Shown here piece after piece: positions 1-7,805 of a stretch of DNA of 37,037 nucleotides. Made by a program: the position numbers and the translations under genes. The first letter of the stretch is position 1; each line of letters starts with the position of its first letter. Below the pieces are notes generated by a model, which was not told where the DNA came from, searched no databases, and was given only the letters and a program-made list of their open reading frames with translations. The stretch is from the NCBI GenBank assembly GCA_015068225.1, contig SVKX01000015.1, positions 1 through 37,037 of the forward strand, written 5' to 3'. The DNA comes from Oscillospiraceae bacterium. GTDB lineage: Bacteria > Bacillota > Clostridia > Oscillospirales > Oscillospiraceae.

Positions 1-19
1 GAAGATAGGTAACGCAAAC
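1..19 (+). rRNA. rrf: probable 3' end of a 5S rRNA gene (partial at window edge)
   Basis: The first bases (GAAGATAGGTAACGC) resemble the conserved 3' end of bacterial 5S rRNA, where a GAxAGGU element precedes the closing helix. An intrinsic terminator follows within 10 bases, as expected at the end of an rRNA operon. The same 15-mer recurs at 113-127 with more 5S-like sequence in front of it. Only the end of the gene is in the window, so this rests on pattern recognition and the exact 3' end is unknown. Confidence 0.45.
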
Positions 20-26
20 ACAGAAG

Positions 27-52
27 CCTCCTACGATAGTAGGAGGTTTTTT
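27..52 (+). terminator. intrinsic terminator after the 5S end
   Basis: Perfect 8-bp stem CCTCCTAC / GTAGGAGG with a GATA loop, followed by six T residues. It probably ends an rRNA transcript entering from the left. Confidence 0.8.
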
Positions 53-58
53 GCGCCT

Positions 59-81
59 GTAAGTGTCCCCCAGACACTTAC
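59..81. repeat. perfect 9-bp inverted repeat
   Basis: GTAAGTGTC (59-67) and GACACTTAC (73-81) form a perfect stem with a 5-base loop. No T-run follows, so it is not an ordinary terminator. It lies between the 5S end and the second 5S-like fragment and may be part of the spacer of a duplicated or rearranged rRNA operon end. Confidence 0.5.
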
Positions 82-130
82 GGTCGGCGCGACAATACGT
101 TGGCCTACCCGGGAAGATAGGTAACGCGAA
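82..130 (+). pseudogene. 5S rRNA-like 3' fragment
   Basis: The stretch resembles the 3' half of a 5S rRNA: a GGTCGGCGC segment, then TTGGCCTACCCGGGAAG, then the 15-mer GATAGGTAACGC-type end also present at 1-15. There is no room for the 5' half, so it would be a truncated second copy left by unequal recombination between rRNA operons. The identification was made by eye. Confidence 0.4.
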
Positions 131-185
131 CATATAACAACCTTTATATAAGGTGCCATATGAATTGAAACCGCATACAAAACGC

Positions 186-213
186 TGGACAATCTGTTAA
201 AATGGTGTATAAT
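186..213 (+). promoter_or_regulatory. sigma-A promoter of the SGNH hydrolase gene
   Basis: A TGGACA -35 (186-191) and a TATAAT -10 (208-213) are separated by 16 bp, 27 bp upstream of the start codon. A GGGGG Shine-Dalgarno sequence lies in between. Confidence 0.65.
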
Positions 214-240
214 GAGAGCAAAACAAGGGGGTATTGACAT

Positions 241-888
241 ATGGTAAAAACAATTCTTTTCCAAGGTGATTCCATAACGGATTGCAATCGAGGTAGAGAC
301 TGGGATCACAATGAAACAGGTGTGGGTTATGCAACAATGGTGTCCGGTGTTCTGGGCGCTGCAGAGCCATACCGATATAAATTTTTTAATCGCGGCATTT
401 CCGGGAACCGGATTGTAGATGTCTATGCCCGGATTAAATCCGACATTATTAATTTGAAGCCGGATTATATGAGTCTGCTCATTGGTGTTAACGATGTTTG
501 GCACGAGATTGAGTATCAGAACGGGATTACTGCCGAGAAATTTGAAATGCTGTACAGCCTGCTGATTGAAGAGGTGAAGGCGGCGCTTCCGGAACTGAAA
601 ATCATGATTTTTGAGCCTTTTGTATTGCCTGGTGAGGCTACAGATCCTGCGGATAAGCCTGAGAAATATGCTCTTTTCCGCCAGGAAACACAGCTGCGCG
701 CCCAGGTCGCCAAGCGCATTGCGCAAAAATATGATCTTTTATTTGTTCCGCTGCAAAAGATTTTTGATGAAGCAAATGCCGATGCGCCGGCTCCGGGCTA
801 TTGGCTTTGGGACGGTGTTCATCCTACTGCGTCTGGCCATGAGCTGATCAAGCGGGAGTGGCTGAAGGCGTTTGAGTTACTGAGATGA
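241..888 (+). CDS. SGNH/GDSL-type esterase (lipase/acylhydrolase family)
   Basis: A 215-residue protein of the SGNH hydrolase superfamily, which cleaves ester bonds in lipids, acetylated sugars or thioesters. The four family blocks are visible: GDSI with nucleophile Ser11, a Gly/Asn block (RGISGNR, residues 51-57), GVND with Asn84, and DGVHPTASGH with the Asp191/His194 pair. The length is normal for a single-domain enzyme. There is no signal peptide, so it should be cytoplasmic. The ATG follows a GGGGG Shine-Dalgarno sequence and a good promoter. The stop overlaps the start of the pseudouridine synthase gene by an ATGA junction, so the two are translationally coupled. The substrate cannot be told from sequence; carbohydrate O-deacetylation is one possibility. 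Confidence 0.85.
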   Translation: MVKTILFQGDSITDCNRGRDWDHNETGVGYATMVSGVLGAAEPYRYKFFNRGISGNRIVDVYARIKSDIINLKPDYMSLLIGVNDVWHEIEYQNGITAEKFEMLYSLLIEEVKAALPELKIMIFEPFVLPGEATDPADKPEKYALFRQETQLRAQVAKRIAQKYDLLFVPLQKIFDEANADAPAPGYWLWDGVHPTASGHELIKREWLKAFELLR

Positions 889-1520
889 TGGAAATTGTTT
901 ATCAGGACGCGGATATCTGCGTCGTCGTCAAGCCGGCAAGAGTTTTATCCACAGACGAGCCGGGTGGTGTGCCAGATTTGGTGCGTGAGGCGCTGAGCGA
1001 GCCGCAGGCAGATGTTCGCACGGTACACAGGCTTGACCGTGTAGTAGGCGGCTTGATGGTTCTGGCGCGGAACGCAGCCACGGCATCGGAACTGTCCCGG
1101 CAGATACGAGAAGACATCTTTGATAAAGAATATCTGGCAGTGGTGCACGGCATGCCGGAGGCAGATTCCGGGCGGTTTTGCGACCTTTTATTTCGGGATA
1201 AGGCTCGAAAAATGACTATGGTGGTGTCCCAGGAGGGAAAAGGTGTTCTGCCAGCATCTCTTCGGTATCAGGTGCTGAATCGTTCGAATGGTATGAGTCG
1301 CGTCAGGATTCAGCTGGAGACCGGAAGGACGCACCAGATCCGGGTGCAGTTTGCCAGCCGGGGAATGCCGCTGGTGGGCGAGCGAAAATACAGCCAAATA
1401 GGAGATGGCTGCGAGATCGCACTGTGGTCTTGTAAAATCGGTTTTTTCCATCCGAAAACCGGGGAATGGGTACAGTTTTCAAAAGAACCTCCGCCGGTTT
1501 ATCCGTGGAATGCTGTATAA
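885..1520 (+). CDS. RluA-family pseudouridine synthase
   Basis: A 211-residue RNA pseudouridine synthase, converting uridines in rRNA or tRNA to pseudouridine. The catalytic block VHRLDRVVGG (from residue 47, catalytic Asp51) and the second family block ETGRTHQIRVQ are both present. The protein is short for RluA/RluC/RluD, which are usually near 220-320 residues, and has no N-terminal S4 domain, so it resembles the minimal RluA type. The ATG overlaps the upstream hydrolase stop; a second ATG one codon later (888) is also possible. The target nucleotide cannot be inferred. Confidence 0.88.
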   Translation: MMEIVYQDADICVVVKPARVLSTDEPGGVPDLVREALSEPQADVRTVHRLDRVVGGLMVLARNAATASELSRQIREDIFDKEYLAVVHGMPEADSGRFCDLLFRDKARKMTMVVSQEGKGVLPASLRYQVLNRSNGMSRVRIQLETGRTHQIRVQFASRGMPLVGERKYSQIGDGCEIALWSCKIGFFHPKTGEWVQFSKEPPPVYPWNAV

Positions 1521-1532
1521 GAGGAAAATGCA

Positions 1533-1811
1533 ATGTGCAATTTCGAATTTTTTCAAAACATAGAATGTGAGTATTTCCCGTGTCATGCCGGCGCGGATCC
1601 AGAGAATTTTAATTGTCTTTTCTGCTATTGTCCGCTGTATGCGCTGGGAGACCGGTGTGGGGGGAGTTTTTCCTATACCGAGCAGGGCATCAAAGATTGC
1701 TCTGGCTGTTTGAGACCGCATAGACGGGAAAACTATTCCAAGATCCTTGAAAAGATGCCGCAGGTTCTGGAAATGGCCAAAAAGGATCTGGAATCTGCGG
1801 ATAGACCTTGA
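1533..1811 (+). CDS. cysteine-rich small domain protein
   Basis: A 92-residue protein with about ten cysteines in its first 65 residues, in the order of the Cys-rich small domain family: CEYFPCH, NCLFCYCPLY, CGG, KDCSGC, then PH. Such proteins are thought to bind metal; no activity is established, although relatives are sometimes found near cobalamin genes. It starts 12 bases after the pseudouridine synthase stop and probably belongs to the same transcript. The C-terminus is a short charged helix. Confidence 0.75.
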   Translation: MCNFEFFQNIECEYFPCHAGADPENFNCLFCYCPLYALGDRCGGSFSYTEQGIKDCSGCLRPHRRENYSKILEKMPQVLEMAKKDLESADRP

Positions 1812-1836
1812 TTTTTTTATGTTTGATTGATATAAT
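1808..1836 (+). promoter_or_regulatory. promoter of tRNA-Ser
   Basis: TTGATT (1808-1813) and TATAAT (1831-1836) with a 17-bp spacer, 17 bp upstream of the tRNA 5' end. The -35 overlaps the stop codon of the preceding gene. Confidence 0.65.
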
Positions 1837-1853
1837 ATCGGGGTCTGCTGCAT

Positions 1854-1944
1854 GGAGATGTACCCAAGCGGCTGAAGGGTGCGGATTCGAAATCCGCTAG
1901 GCGCCGAAAGGCGTGCGGGGGTTCAAATCCCTCCATCTCCGCCA
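1854..1944 (+). tRNA. tRNA-Ser (anticodon CGA), CCA encoded
   Basis: Acceptor stem GGAGATG / CATCTCC closes with discriminator G and an encoded CCA. The anticodon stem GCGGA/TCCGC carries loop TTCGAAA with anticodon CGA (1888-1890), reading UCG serine codons. The long variable arm (stem GGCGCC.AAA.GGCG type) is the class II hallmark of tRNA-Ser. The T arm GGGGG/CCCTC holds TTCAAAT. A sigma-A promoter precedes and a terminator follows. Confidence 0.95.
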
Positions 1945-1949
1945 AAAAG

Positions 1950-1978
1950 ATCGTCACCTATATGGTGGCGATTTTTTT
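1950..1978 (+). terminator. terminator of tRNA-Ser
   Basis: Stem TCGTCACC / GGTGGCGA (one G-T pair) with a TATAT loop, followed by seven T residues, starting six bases after the CCA. Confidence 0.8.
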
Positions 1979-2008
1979 GGCTTATATTGGGATTTAAACC
2001 AATAAAAT

Positions 2009-2031
2009 GCGACAGTCCAGTGGACTGTCGC
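2009..2031. repeat. 11-bp near-perfect palindrome in the tRNA/his spacer
   Basis: GCGACAGTCCA (2009-2019) and TGGACTGTCGC (2021-2031) are perfect inverted repeats around a single base. No T-run follows. It lies between the tRNA and the copied tRNA 3' end and may be part of an interspersed or mobile-element remnant. Confidence 0.6.
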
Positions 2032-2064
2032 TCGCGACGGCTTGACGGAGCGAAACAATGATTC

Positions 2065-2088
2065 AATCAAAACCCTCCATCTCCACCA
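2065..2088 (+). repeat. near-copy of the tRNA-Ser 3' end (att-like scar)
   Basis: 2066-2088 matches the tRNA 3' end at 1922-1944 at 20 of 23 positions, including an unbroken CCCTCCATCTCC and the terminal CCA. The copy lacks the rest of the tRNA. Direct duplication of a tRNA 3' end is typical of integrase-mediated insertion; here only about 120 bp lie between the copies, so any element has been lost. Confidence 0.6.
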
Positions 2089-2092
2089 TGGT

Positions 2093-2120
2093 AAAAAGGC
2101 CACCCGGCGGGTGGCCTTTT
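2093..2120 (-). terminator. terminator of the his operon (works in both directions)
   Basis: Stem GGCCACCC (2098-2105) / GGGTGGCC (2109-2116) flanked by A5 and T4. On the minus strand it sits just after the hisIE stop and ends in a T5 run. Confidence 0.85.
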
Positions 2121-2124
2121 GTTA

Positions 2125-2772
2125 TTATGTCATCTTCTCCTGCTTTACCTTGTGATCGATCACATGGCGGGAGGCGAGCTCCTTGTGGATGTCTTCCAGA
2201 GTGATGCCGGTTTCGGTCATCAGCACCATCACATGATAGGCAAGGTCTGCAATTTCATAAATGGTTTCTTTCTTGTCCTCGGCCTTGGCGGCGATGATCA
2301 CCTCGGTGGATTCTTCACCGATTTTTTTCAGGATTTTATCCAGACCCTTTTCAAAGAGATAGGTGGTATAGCTGCCCTCTTTCTTTTCTACCTTTCTTCC
2401 GTGGAGCAGATCCATCAGGCCCTCGTAGGAGAATTCGTGGCGATCTTCGCTCTGGAATACGGGATTCTCAAAACAGGAGGTGGTGCCTAAATGGCAGGCA
2501 GGGCCCTCTGGCTCTACCATGACCACAAGGGCGTCCTTGTCGCAGTCGGCGGTGATGGATACGATGTGCTGGTAATTGCCACTGGTTTCTCCTTTGAGCC
2601 ACAGCTCGTTCCGCGAGCGGCTCCAGAAGCAGGTCAGCTCCTTTTCCATGGAAACCTTGAGGCTCTCCTTGTTCATATAAGCAAGGGTCAGGACGCGCTT
2701 GGAAACAGCGTCTACAACGATAGCAGGGATCAGGCCCTTTTCGTCAAATTTCAGTTCGTCAATTTGGATCAT
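2125..2772 (-). CDS. hisIE: bifunctional phosphoribosyl-AMP cyclohydrolase / phosphoribosyl-ATP pyrophosphatase
   Basis: A 215-residue HisI-HisE fusion catalysing histidine biosynthesis steps 2 and 3: removal of pyrophosphate from PR-ATP and ring opening of PR-AMP. Residues 1-105 are the HisI domain with the metal-binding Asp/Cys region (TADCDKDA) and a Cys-containing segment ([11 protein letters not shown]). Residues from about 115 are the HisE domain with the acidic [14 protein letters not shown] motif. Start chosen because AAGGAG lies 9 bases upstream. It is the last gene of the his operon, 13 bases after hisF, and is followed by the terminator at 2093-2120. Confidence 0.97.
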   Translation of the reverse strand: MIQIDELKFDEKGLIPAIVVDAVSKRVLTLAYMNKESLKVSMEKELTCFWSRSRNELWLKGETSGNYQHIVSITADCDKDALVVMVEPEGPACHLGTTSCFENPVFQSEDRHEFSYEGLMDLLHGRKVEKKEGSYTTYLFEKGLDKILKKIGEESTEVIIAAKAEDKKETIYEIADLAYHVMVLMTETGITLEDIHKELASRHVIDHKVKQEKMT

Positions 2773-2785
2773 GTCAGGATTCTCC

Positions 2786-3544
2786 TTACAGTCTGGTTGG
2801 AATATTTGCTTTGGCCATTTGTGCTTTTAGATCGGATATGGCGACTTCGCCGAAGTGGAAAATGGAGGCGGCAAGACCGGCATCTACCTTCGGGAGGCGC
2901 TGAAACAGGGTGATAAAGTCCTGAATTTTTCCTGCGCCGCCGGAGGCGATCACCGGAACGCTGACAGCATTGCATACCGCTTCCAACATTTCGATGTCAA
3001 AGCCCTGCTTCACGCCGTCGGTATCGATGGAGTTGACCACAACTTCGCCGGCACCGTTATCCACACAGCGGCGGATCCAGGAAATGGCTTCCATGCCGGT
3101 ATTTTCTCTGCCGCCCTTGGCGAAGACCCGATAGACCCCGTCCACCCGCTTAATATCCGCGGACAAAACCACGCATTGGTCGCCGTACAGCTTGGCGGCC
3201 TGATATACAAGATCGGGATTCCGGATTGCGCCGGAATTGACGCTGACTTTGTCCGCGCCACATTTCAGTACCCGGTCAAAATCCTCTACGGTATTGATGC
3301 CGCCGCCCACAGTCAAAGGGATGAAGACAGAACGGGCTGTTTCACACAAAATGTCGGTAAACAGCTTTCGTCCGTCAGAGGAGGCGGTAATGTCGTAAAA
3401 AACCAGCTCATCCGCGCCGTTTTCGCTGTAATACTTGGCAAGGGAAACAGGGGAGGAAACGTCTTGCAGCCCCTCAAAATTTACGCCCTTGACAACTCTG
3501 CCGTTTTTTACATCCAGGCAGGGGATGATTCGCTTGGTGATCAT
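2786..3544 (-). CDS. hisF: imidazole glycerol phosphate synthase, cyclase subunit
   Basis: A 252-residue TIM-barrel protein. With HisH it turns PRFAR and glutamine-derived ammonia into imidazole glycerol phosphate and AICAR. The N-terminus [19 protein letters not shown] carries the family phosphate-binding and catalytic Asp; VGGGI and SGGAG phosphate loops follow. Normal full length. The start overlaps the hisA stop by 4 bases, implying coupled translation. Confidence 0.98.
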   Translation of the reverse strand: MITKRIIPCLDVKNGRVVKGVNFEGLQDVSSPVSLAKYYSENGADELVFYDITASSDGRKLFTDILCETARSVFIPLTVGGGINTVEDFDRVLKCGADKVSVNSGAIRNPDLVYQAAKLYGDQCVVLSADIKRVDGVYRVFAKGGRENTGMEAISWIRRCVDNGAGEVVVNSIDTDGVKQGFDIEMLEAVCNAVSVPVIASGGAGKIQDFITLFQRLPKVDAGLAASIFHFGEVAISDLKAQMAKANIPTRL

Positions 3545-4254
3545 TTTGCCACCTCGATTGCTTCTTTCAGGTCAATAGCACCGGTGTAATAGGCTTTGCC
3601 GATGATGGCACCATGAATATTCAGTGCTGCCAGCTTTGTGACATCCTCCAGGCTGGAGACACCGCCTGAGGCGATGATTTGAAGATCCAGCTTATTAGAA
3701 AGATTCCGGTACAGCTCGTGATTGGTGCCTTGCATAGCGCCGTCCTTGGAGATATCCGTACAGATCAGGGTTTTTACCCCGAGGGCGGCCATTTTGTCGC
3801 AAAAAGCATAAGCATCATACTGGGATTTCTCTGTCCAGCCCTTAATGGCCACAAAGCCGTCCTTTATGTCGATGCCAACGGCAATCTTTTCACCATAGGC
3901 CTGCACGGATTTCTCCAGAAAGTCAGGATCGGTGACTGCTGCAGTACCCAGGATCACCCGGTCGATACCGGCATCAATATACTGCCCGATCACATCCATG
4001 CTTCGGATGCCGCCGCCGATCTCACAAAAGAGATTTGTGGCTTTTTTGATGGCACAAACGGTCTCCAGATTGGGGGTAGTGCCAAGCTTTGCGCCCTCCA
4101 GATCCACAAGGTGGATGTGGGACGCACCCTTGCGCTGAAAATCCAGAGCGACGGTAACAGGATTTTCGTTGTATACCGTCATCTGGCTGTAATCGCCCTT
4201 GTAAAGACGGACGGCCTTGCCATCATATAGATCGATTGCGGGATAGATTACCAT
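3541..4254 (-). CDS. hisA: ProFAR isomerase
   Basis: A 237-residue (beta/alpha)8 isomerase acting on ProFAR to give PRFAR. The N-terminal YPAIDLYDGKAVRLYKGD contains the catalytic Asp, and ICTDISKDG holds the second catalytic Asp region. It overlaps hisH by 7 bases and hisF by 4 bases in the operon. It is a single-substrate HisA by context, because a trp operon is not in view; a dual PriA role is unlikely but not excluded. Confidence 0.97.
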   Translation of the reverse strand: MVIYPAIDLYDGKAVRLYKGDYSQMTVYNENPVTVALDFQRKGASHIHLVDLEGAKLGTTPNLETVCAIKKATNLFCEIGGGIRSMDVIGQYIDAGIDRVILGTAAVTDPDFLEKSVQAYGEKIAVGIDIKDGFVAIKGWTEKSQYDAYAFCDKMAALGVKTLICTDISKDGAMQGTNHELYRNLSNKLDLQIIASGGVSSLEDVTKLAALNIHGAIIGKAYYTGAIDLKEAIEVAK

Positions 4255-4874
4255 GGTGCGCCCTCTTTCATCTCTGCAAATGCTTTTAGAATATTCAGTC
4301 CCACAGTTCCGCTTTTTTCCGGATGGAACTGGCAGCCGTATACATTCTTATAAGCGACGGCGGCGGTAAGGTCACTGCCGTATTCGGCGGTGGCGATCAC
4401 TGCGTCATCACAGTCGGCAGCGTAATAGGAGTGTACGAAATATACATGGTCGCCCTGCTGAATATGAGAAAGTAAAGGACTCTCCTGTTGGATCTTCAGG
4501 GCGTTCCAGCCAATGTGGGGGATTTTGTAGTCTCCAGGAATCACATCCGCTATGGGCCGCACAGCGCCCGGTATCAGCCCCAGTCCATAGTGCTCGCCAT
4601 ATTCATAGCTTTTCTCAAACAGCAGCTGCATACCAAGGCAAATGCCCAGAAGAGGCTTCCCCAGGGCAGCCTGTTCTTTCAAAACTGCATCCAGACCGGT
4701 GCTGCGAAGCTTTTGTGCCGCATCGCCAAAAGCCCCCACGCCCGGAAGCAGAATCTGATCCGCTTGTTCCAGAATGTGTTTATCGGAGGTCACGGTCACA
4801 TCCGCGCCGATAGCAGCCAAAGAAGACCGGAGGGAAAACAGATTTCCCACGCCGTAATCAACGATAGCAATCAT
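4248..4874 (-). CDS. hisH: imidazole glycerol phosphate synthase, glutaminase subunit
   Basis: A 208-residue class I glutamine amidotransferase supplying ammonia to HisF. The nucleophile elbow LGICLGMQLLFE carries the catalytic Cys, and CQFHPEKSG the His/Glu pair. The PGVGAFGDA loop is also typical of the family. The start shares one base with the hisB stop. Confidence 0.98.
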   Translation of the reverse strand: MIAIVDYGVGNLFSLRSSLAAIGADVTVTSDKHILEQADQILLPGVGAFGDAAQKLRSTGLDAVLKEQAALGKPLLGICLGMQLLFEKSYEYGEHYGLGLIPGAVRPIADVIPGDYKIPHIGWNALKIQQESPLLSHIQQGDHVYFVHSYYAADCDDAVIATAEYGSDLTAAVAYKNVYGCQFHPEKSGTVGLNILKAFAEMKEGAPW

Positions 4875-5461
4875 TACAAAACACCCTTTGTGGAAGGAAT
4901 CTCGTCGGCAAAAGCATCATCAATGGCTACCGCTTCTTTCAGGCTGCGGGCCACGGATTTGAAAGTACCTTCGATAATGTGGTGGGAATTGCTGCCAGCC
5001 AGCTGGCGGATATGCAGAGTGCACTGGGCGTTGCGAATAAAGCCCAGCCAAAATTCTTCCACCAGCTCGGTATCAAATGTACCAACTTTTTCTGTGGGGA
5101 TCTGCAGCGCCAGACCAAGATACCCTCTTCCGGACAGATCTACCGCAGAGAGGATCAGGGATTCATCCATGGGAAGGAGCATATTGCCATAGCGCCGGAT
5201 GCCTTTTTTATCGGACAGCGCATCGCAAAACGCCTGCCCCAGACAAATGCCGATGTCCTCAACGGTGTGATGATCGTCCACATAAGTGTCTCCCTTGCAG
5301 GAAACGGTCAGATCGAACCTGCCGTGCTTGGAAAACAAGGTCAGCATATGGTCCAGAAAACCACAGCCGGTTTGAATCTCACTTTTTCCGCTGCCGTCAA
5401 GATTCAGCGTCAGCGCAATATTGGTTTCTGCAGTCTGGCGGTGAATTTTCGCTGTTCTCAT
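4874..5461 (-). CDS. hisB: imidazoleglycerol-phosphate dehydratase
   Basis: A 195-residue stand-alone dehydratase, without the phosphatase domain found in enterobacterial HisB, so histidinol-phosphatase must be encoded elsewhere. Metal-binding His clusters are clear: GFLDHMLTLFSKHG and DDHHTVEDIGI near the N-terminal half, and SNSHHIIEGTFK near the C-terminus. GGAGG lies 7 bases upstream of the ATG, which overlaps the hisC stop. Confidence 0.98.
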   Translation of the reverse strand: MRTAKIHRQTAETNIALTLNLDGSGKSEIQTGCGFLDHMLTLFSKHGRFDLTVSCKGDTYVDDHHTVEDIGICLGQAFCDALSDKKGIRRYGNMLLPMDESLILSAVDLSGRGYLGLALQIPTEKVGTFDTELVEEFWLGFIRNAQCTLHIRQLAGSNSHHIIEGTFKSVARSLKEAVAIDDAFADEIPSTKGVL

Positions 5462-6522
5462 GTGGATTCCTCCAGTATTTCTTTTATGGTGCTCACAAGC
5501 ACCTGCATTTCGTCCTTGCTGCCAATTGTTATGCGGTTATAGTCCTTTAACCGGGGAGTATTGAAGAACCGGACAAGGATGCCCCGATCTTTCAGATGCT
5601 GATAAAGCTTTCCGCCATCCAGCTTGGGATGGGTGACGAATAAAAAGTTTGTCCGGGAGTCTGTCATGGAAAAGCCCAGAGCTTTCAGTGCGTCCGCAGT
5701 CCACTCCCGGTTGCGAAGAATGGTATCCAGGGTGGTTTTGAAGTATTTGGTATCTTCCAGAGAGCCAATGCCGGCAGCCATGGTCATGCTGTTCACATTA
5801 TAGGGATTGGTGGAGTACTTGATCACATTCAGATCCCGGATCAGTGCTTTGCAGCCGATGCCAAGGCCCAGACGGGCACCTGCCATGGAGCGGGATTTGG
5901 AGAAGGTCTGGATTACCAGAAGATTCTCATACTTGTGGATCAGCGGCACGGCGCTTTCACCGTTAAAATCTGCATAAGCCTCGTCAATGACCACAATATT
6001 GTTGGGATTGCTCTGCAAGATGGCCTCGATTTTTTCCATAGGCAGGGCAAGACCGGTGGGGGCATTGGGGTTTGCCAGAAAAATGGTTTTGTTCAGCCCC
6101 AGATAATCCTCTACGCCAACAGAAAAGTCATCCCTTAAGGGAATGGTAGTGTAGGGGATATGGTTCAGCTCCGCAAAGACAGAGTAGAATCCGTAGGTGA
6201 TATCAGGGAACACGGCCGGACGGTTATCGTCACAAAAGGTCATAAAGGCGAAGTTCAGCATTTCGTCCGAACCGTTGGTGAAGATGATCTCATCCCGGTC
6301 AATGCCGTAGTATTGGGCGGCCTTTTCAACAAGGAGAGTACATTCCGGATCGGAATACAGCTGCAGACCCGCTGCTGCTTCTGCTGCCAGAGCCTGCGCT
6401 CTGGGAGAAGGAGGGAAGGGGTTTTCGTTGGTATTGAGCTTGATGTAGCGTCTGTCTTTCGGCTGTTCGCCAGGCACATAAGGGGTCAAATCTTTATATT
6501 TGGAACTTAAAAAACGACTCAT
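5458..6522 (-). CDS. hisC: histidinol-phosphate aminotransferase
   Basis: A 354-residue PLP-dependent class I/II aminotransferase converting imidazole acetol phosphate to histidinol phosphate. The PLP lysine is in QTFSKSRSMAGARLG, the Asp/Tyr pair in VIDEAYADF, and the N-terminus has the KLNTNENPFPPSP signature. Enzymes of this family can also transaminate aromatic 2-oxoacids, which may matter for the arylpyruvate operon at 22423-29724 (inference). It overlaps hisD by 4 bases. Confidence 0.96.
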   Translation of the reverse strand: MSRFLSSKYKDLTPYVPGEQPKDRRYIKLNTNENPFPPSPRAQALAAEAAAGLQLYSDPECTLLVEKAAQYYGIDRDEIIFTNGSDEMLNFAFMTFCDDNRPAVFPDITYGFYSVFAELNHIPYTTIPLRDDFSVGVEDYLGLNKTIFLANPNAPTGLALPMEKIEAILQSNPNNIVVIDEAYADFNGESAVPLIHKYENLLVIQTFSKSRSMAGARLGLGIGCKALIRDLNVIKYSTNPYNVNSMTMAAGIGSLEDTKYFKTTLDTILRNREWTADALKALGFSMTDSRTNFLFVTHPKLDGGKLYQHLKDRGILVRFFNTPRLKDYNRITIGSKDEMQVLVSTIKEILEEST

Positions 6523-7802
6523 TGCTTGTCATCCTCCGTGCGTATGATGGCGCTTTTTGCGTGGGCGGTCAGGCCCTCTGCGGTGGCAAAGAAAGCCACA
6601 TCTTTCGCTACCTGCTTCAAAGCATCCCGGGTGTAATAAGTGTACTGGGTCTTTTTGATAAAATCATCCACGCTCAGGGGGCTGGAGAATCGGGCGGTAC
6701 CGCTGGTGGGCAGGGTATGGTTGGGTCCTGCAAAATAATCGCCCAGCGCTTCGGGACAGTTTCTGCCCATGAAAATGGAGCCGGCATGACGAATACTGTC
6801 CAGGTAATCAAAGGGATCATCCACACACAGCTCCAAATGCTCCGGCGCGATCTCGTTGGCAATCTCGATGGCCTGCATCAGATCGTCTGCAACAATGATC
6901 TTGCCGTTGTTGTCAATGGAAGCTCTTGCGATGTTAGAGCGCTCCAGCTGAGGGATCTGGATCTCCAGCTCCGCCTGCACGGCTTCGGCGAGCTTCTGGG
7001 AGTCCGTCACCAGCACGGCGCTGGCCATGGTATCATGCTCTGCCTGAGAGAGCATGTCCGCTGCTGCATGGCGGGGATCAGTAGCACCGTCAGCCACGAT
7101 CAGAATTTCGCTGGGACCTGCGATCATATCGATGGATACCTTGCCGAACACCTGCTTTTTTGCTTCTGCCACATAGGCATTGCCGGGGCCGACAATCTTG
7201 TCTACCTTGGGAATGCTTTCAGTACCGTAAGCCAAAGCCGCAATGGCTTGCGCGCCGCCGACCTTGAAGATCCGGTCAATGCCTGCGATCTTTGCGGCGG
7301 CAAGGATAACGGGGTTGACCTTGCCATCCTTGTTGGGCGGTGTTACCATGACCACCTCGCGGCATCCTGCGATCTTGGCAGGGATGGAATCCATCAAAAC
7401 GGTGGAAGGATATGCAGCAGTGCCGCCGGGGACATAGAGTCCCGCCCGGTCAATGGGAATGATCTTTTGACCGATCACCACACCGGGCTGGTCGTTGATA
7501 ATAAAACTGTTGCGCACCTGCTTCTGGTGGAATTTACGGATATTGGCTGCGGCCTTTTCCAGAATCTCCAGAAAGGCAGGGTCAACGGCATTGATAGCTT
7601 CGTTAATTTCCTCCTCTGTGACCTGTATAGAGGTGAGCTTGGCTTTGTCGAATTTTTCACAGTAGGAAAGCAGGGCTTTGTCTCCGTTTTCCTTTACATT
7701 TTCGATTATTTCGGTGACGATACCCTCCACATTCACACCGGGCACCGCCCGGGCAAAAATCTCGTCCGGAGAGACTTCGCCAAATTTCATTATTTTAATC
7801 AT
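6519..7802 (-). CDS. hisD: histidinol dehydrogenase
   Basis: A 427-residue zinc-dependent dehydrogenase that oxidises histidinol to histidine in two NAD-linked steps. Diagnostic segments are present: GPGNAYVAEAKKQVFG, AGPSEILIVAD, AEHDTMASAVLVT (zinc ligands) and IAPEHLEL (catalytic Glu/His). The ATG at 7802 is preferred over an internal ATG at 7790 because GGAGG lies 8 bases upstream. Only three bases separate it from hisG. Confidence 0.98.
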   Translation of the reverse strand: MIKIMKFGEVSPDEIFARAVPGVNVEGIVTEIIENVKENGDKALLSYCEKFDKAKLTSIQVTEEEINEAINAVDPAFLEILEKAAANIRKFHQKQVRNSFIINDQPGVVIGQKIIPIDRAGLYVPGGTAAYPSTVLMDSIPAKIAGCREVVMVTPPNKDGKVNPVILAAAKIAGIDRIFKVGGAQAIAALAYGTESIPKVDKIVGPGNAYVAEAKKQVFGKVSIDMIAGPSEILIVADGATDPRHAAADMLSQAEHDTMASAVLVTDSQKLAEAVQAELEIQIPQLERSNIARASIDNNGKIIVADDLMQAIEIANEIAPEHLELCVDDPFDYLDSIRHAGSIFMGRNCPEALGDYFAGPNHTLPTSGTARFSSPLSVDDFIKKTQYTYYTRDALKQVAKDVAFFATAEGLTAHAKSAIIRTEDDKQ

Positions 7803-7805
7803 ATC

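Noticed and set aside
1879..2061. 60-codon plus-strand frame over tRNA-Ser and its terminator
   Set aside because: It lies inside a well-defined tRNA and its terminator and has no ribosome-binding site.
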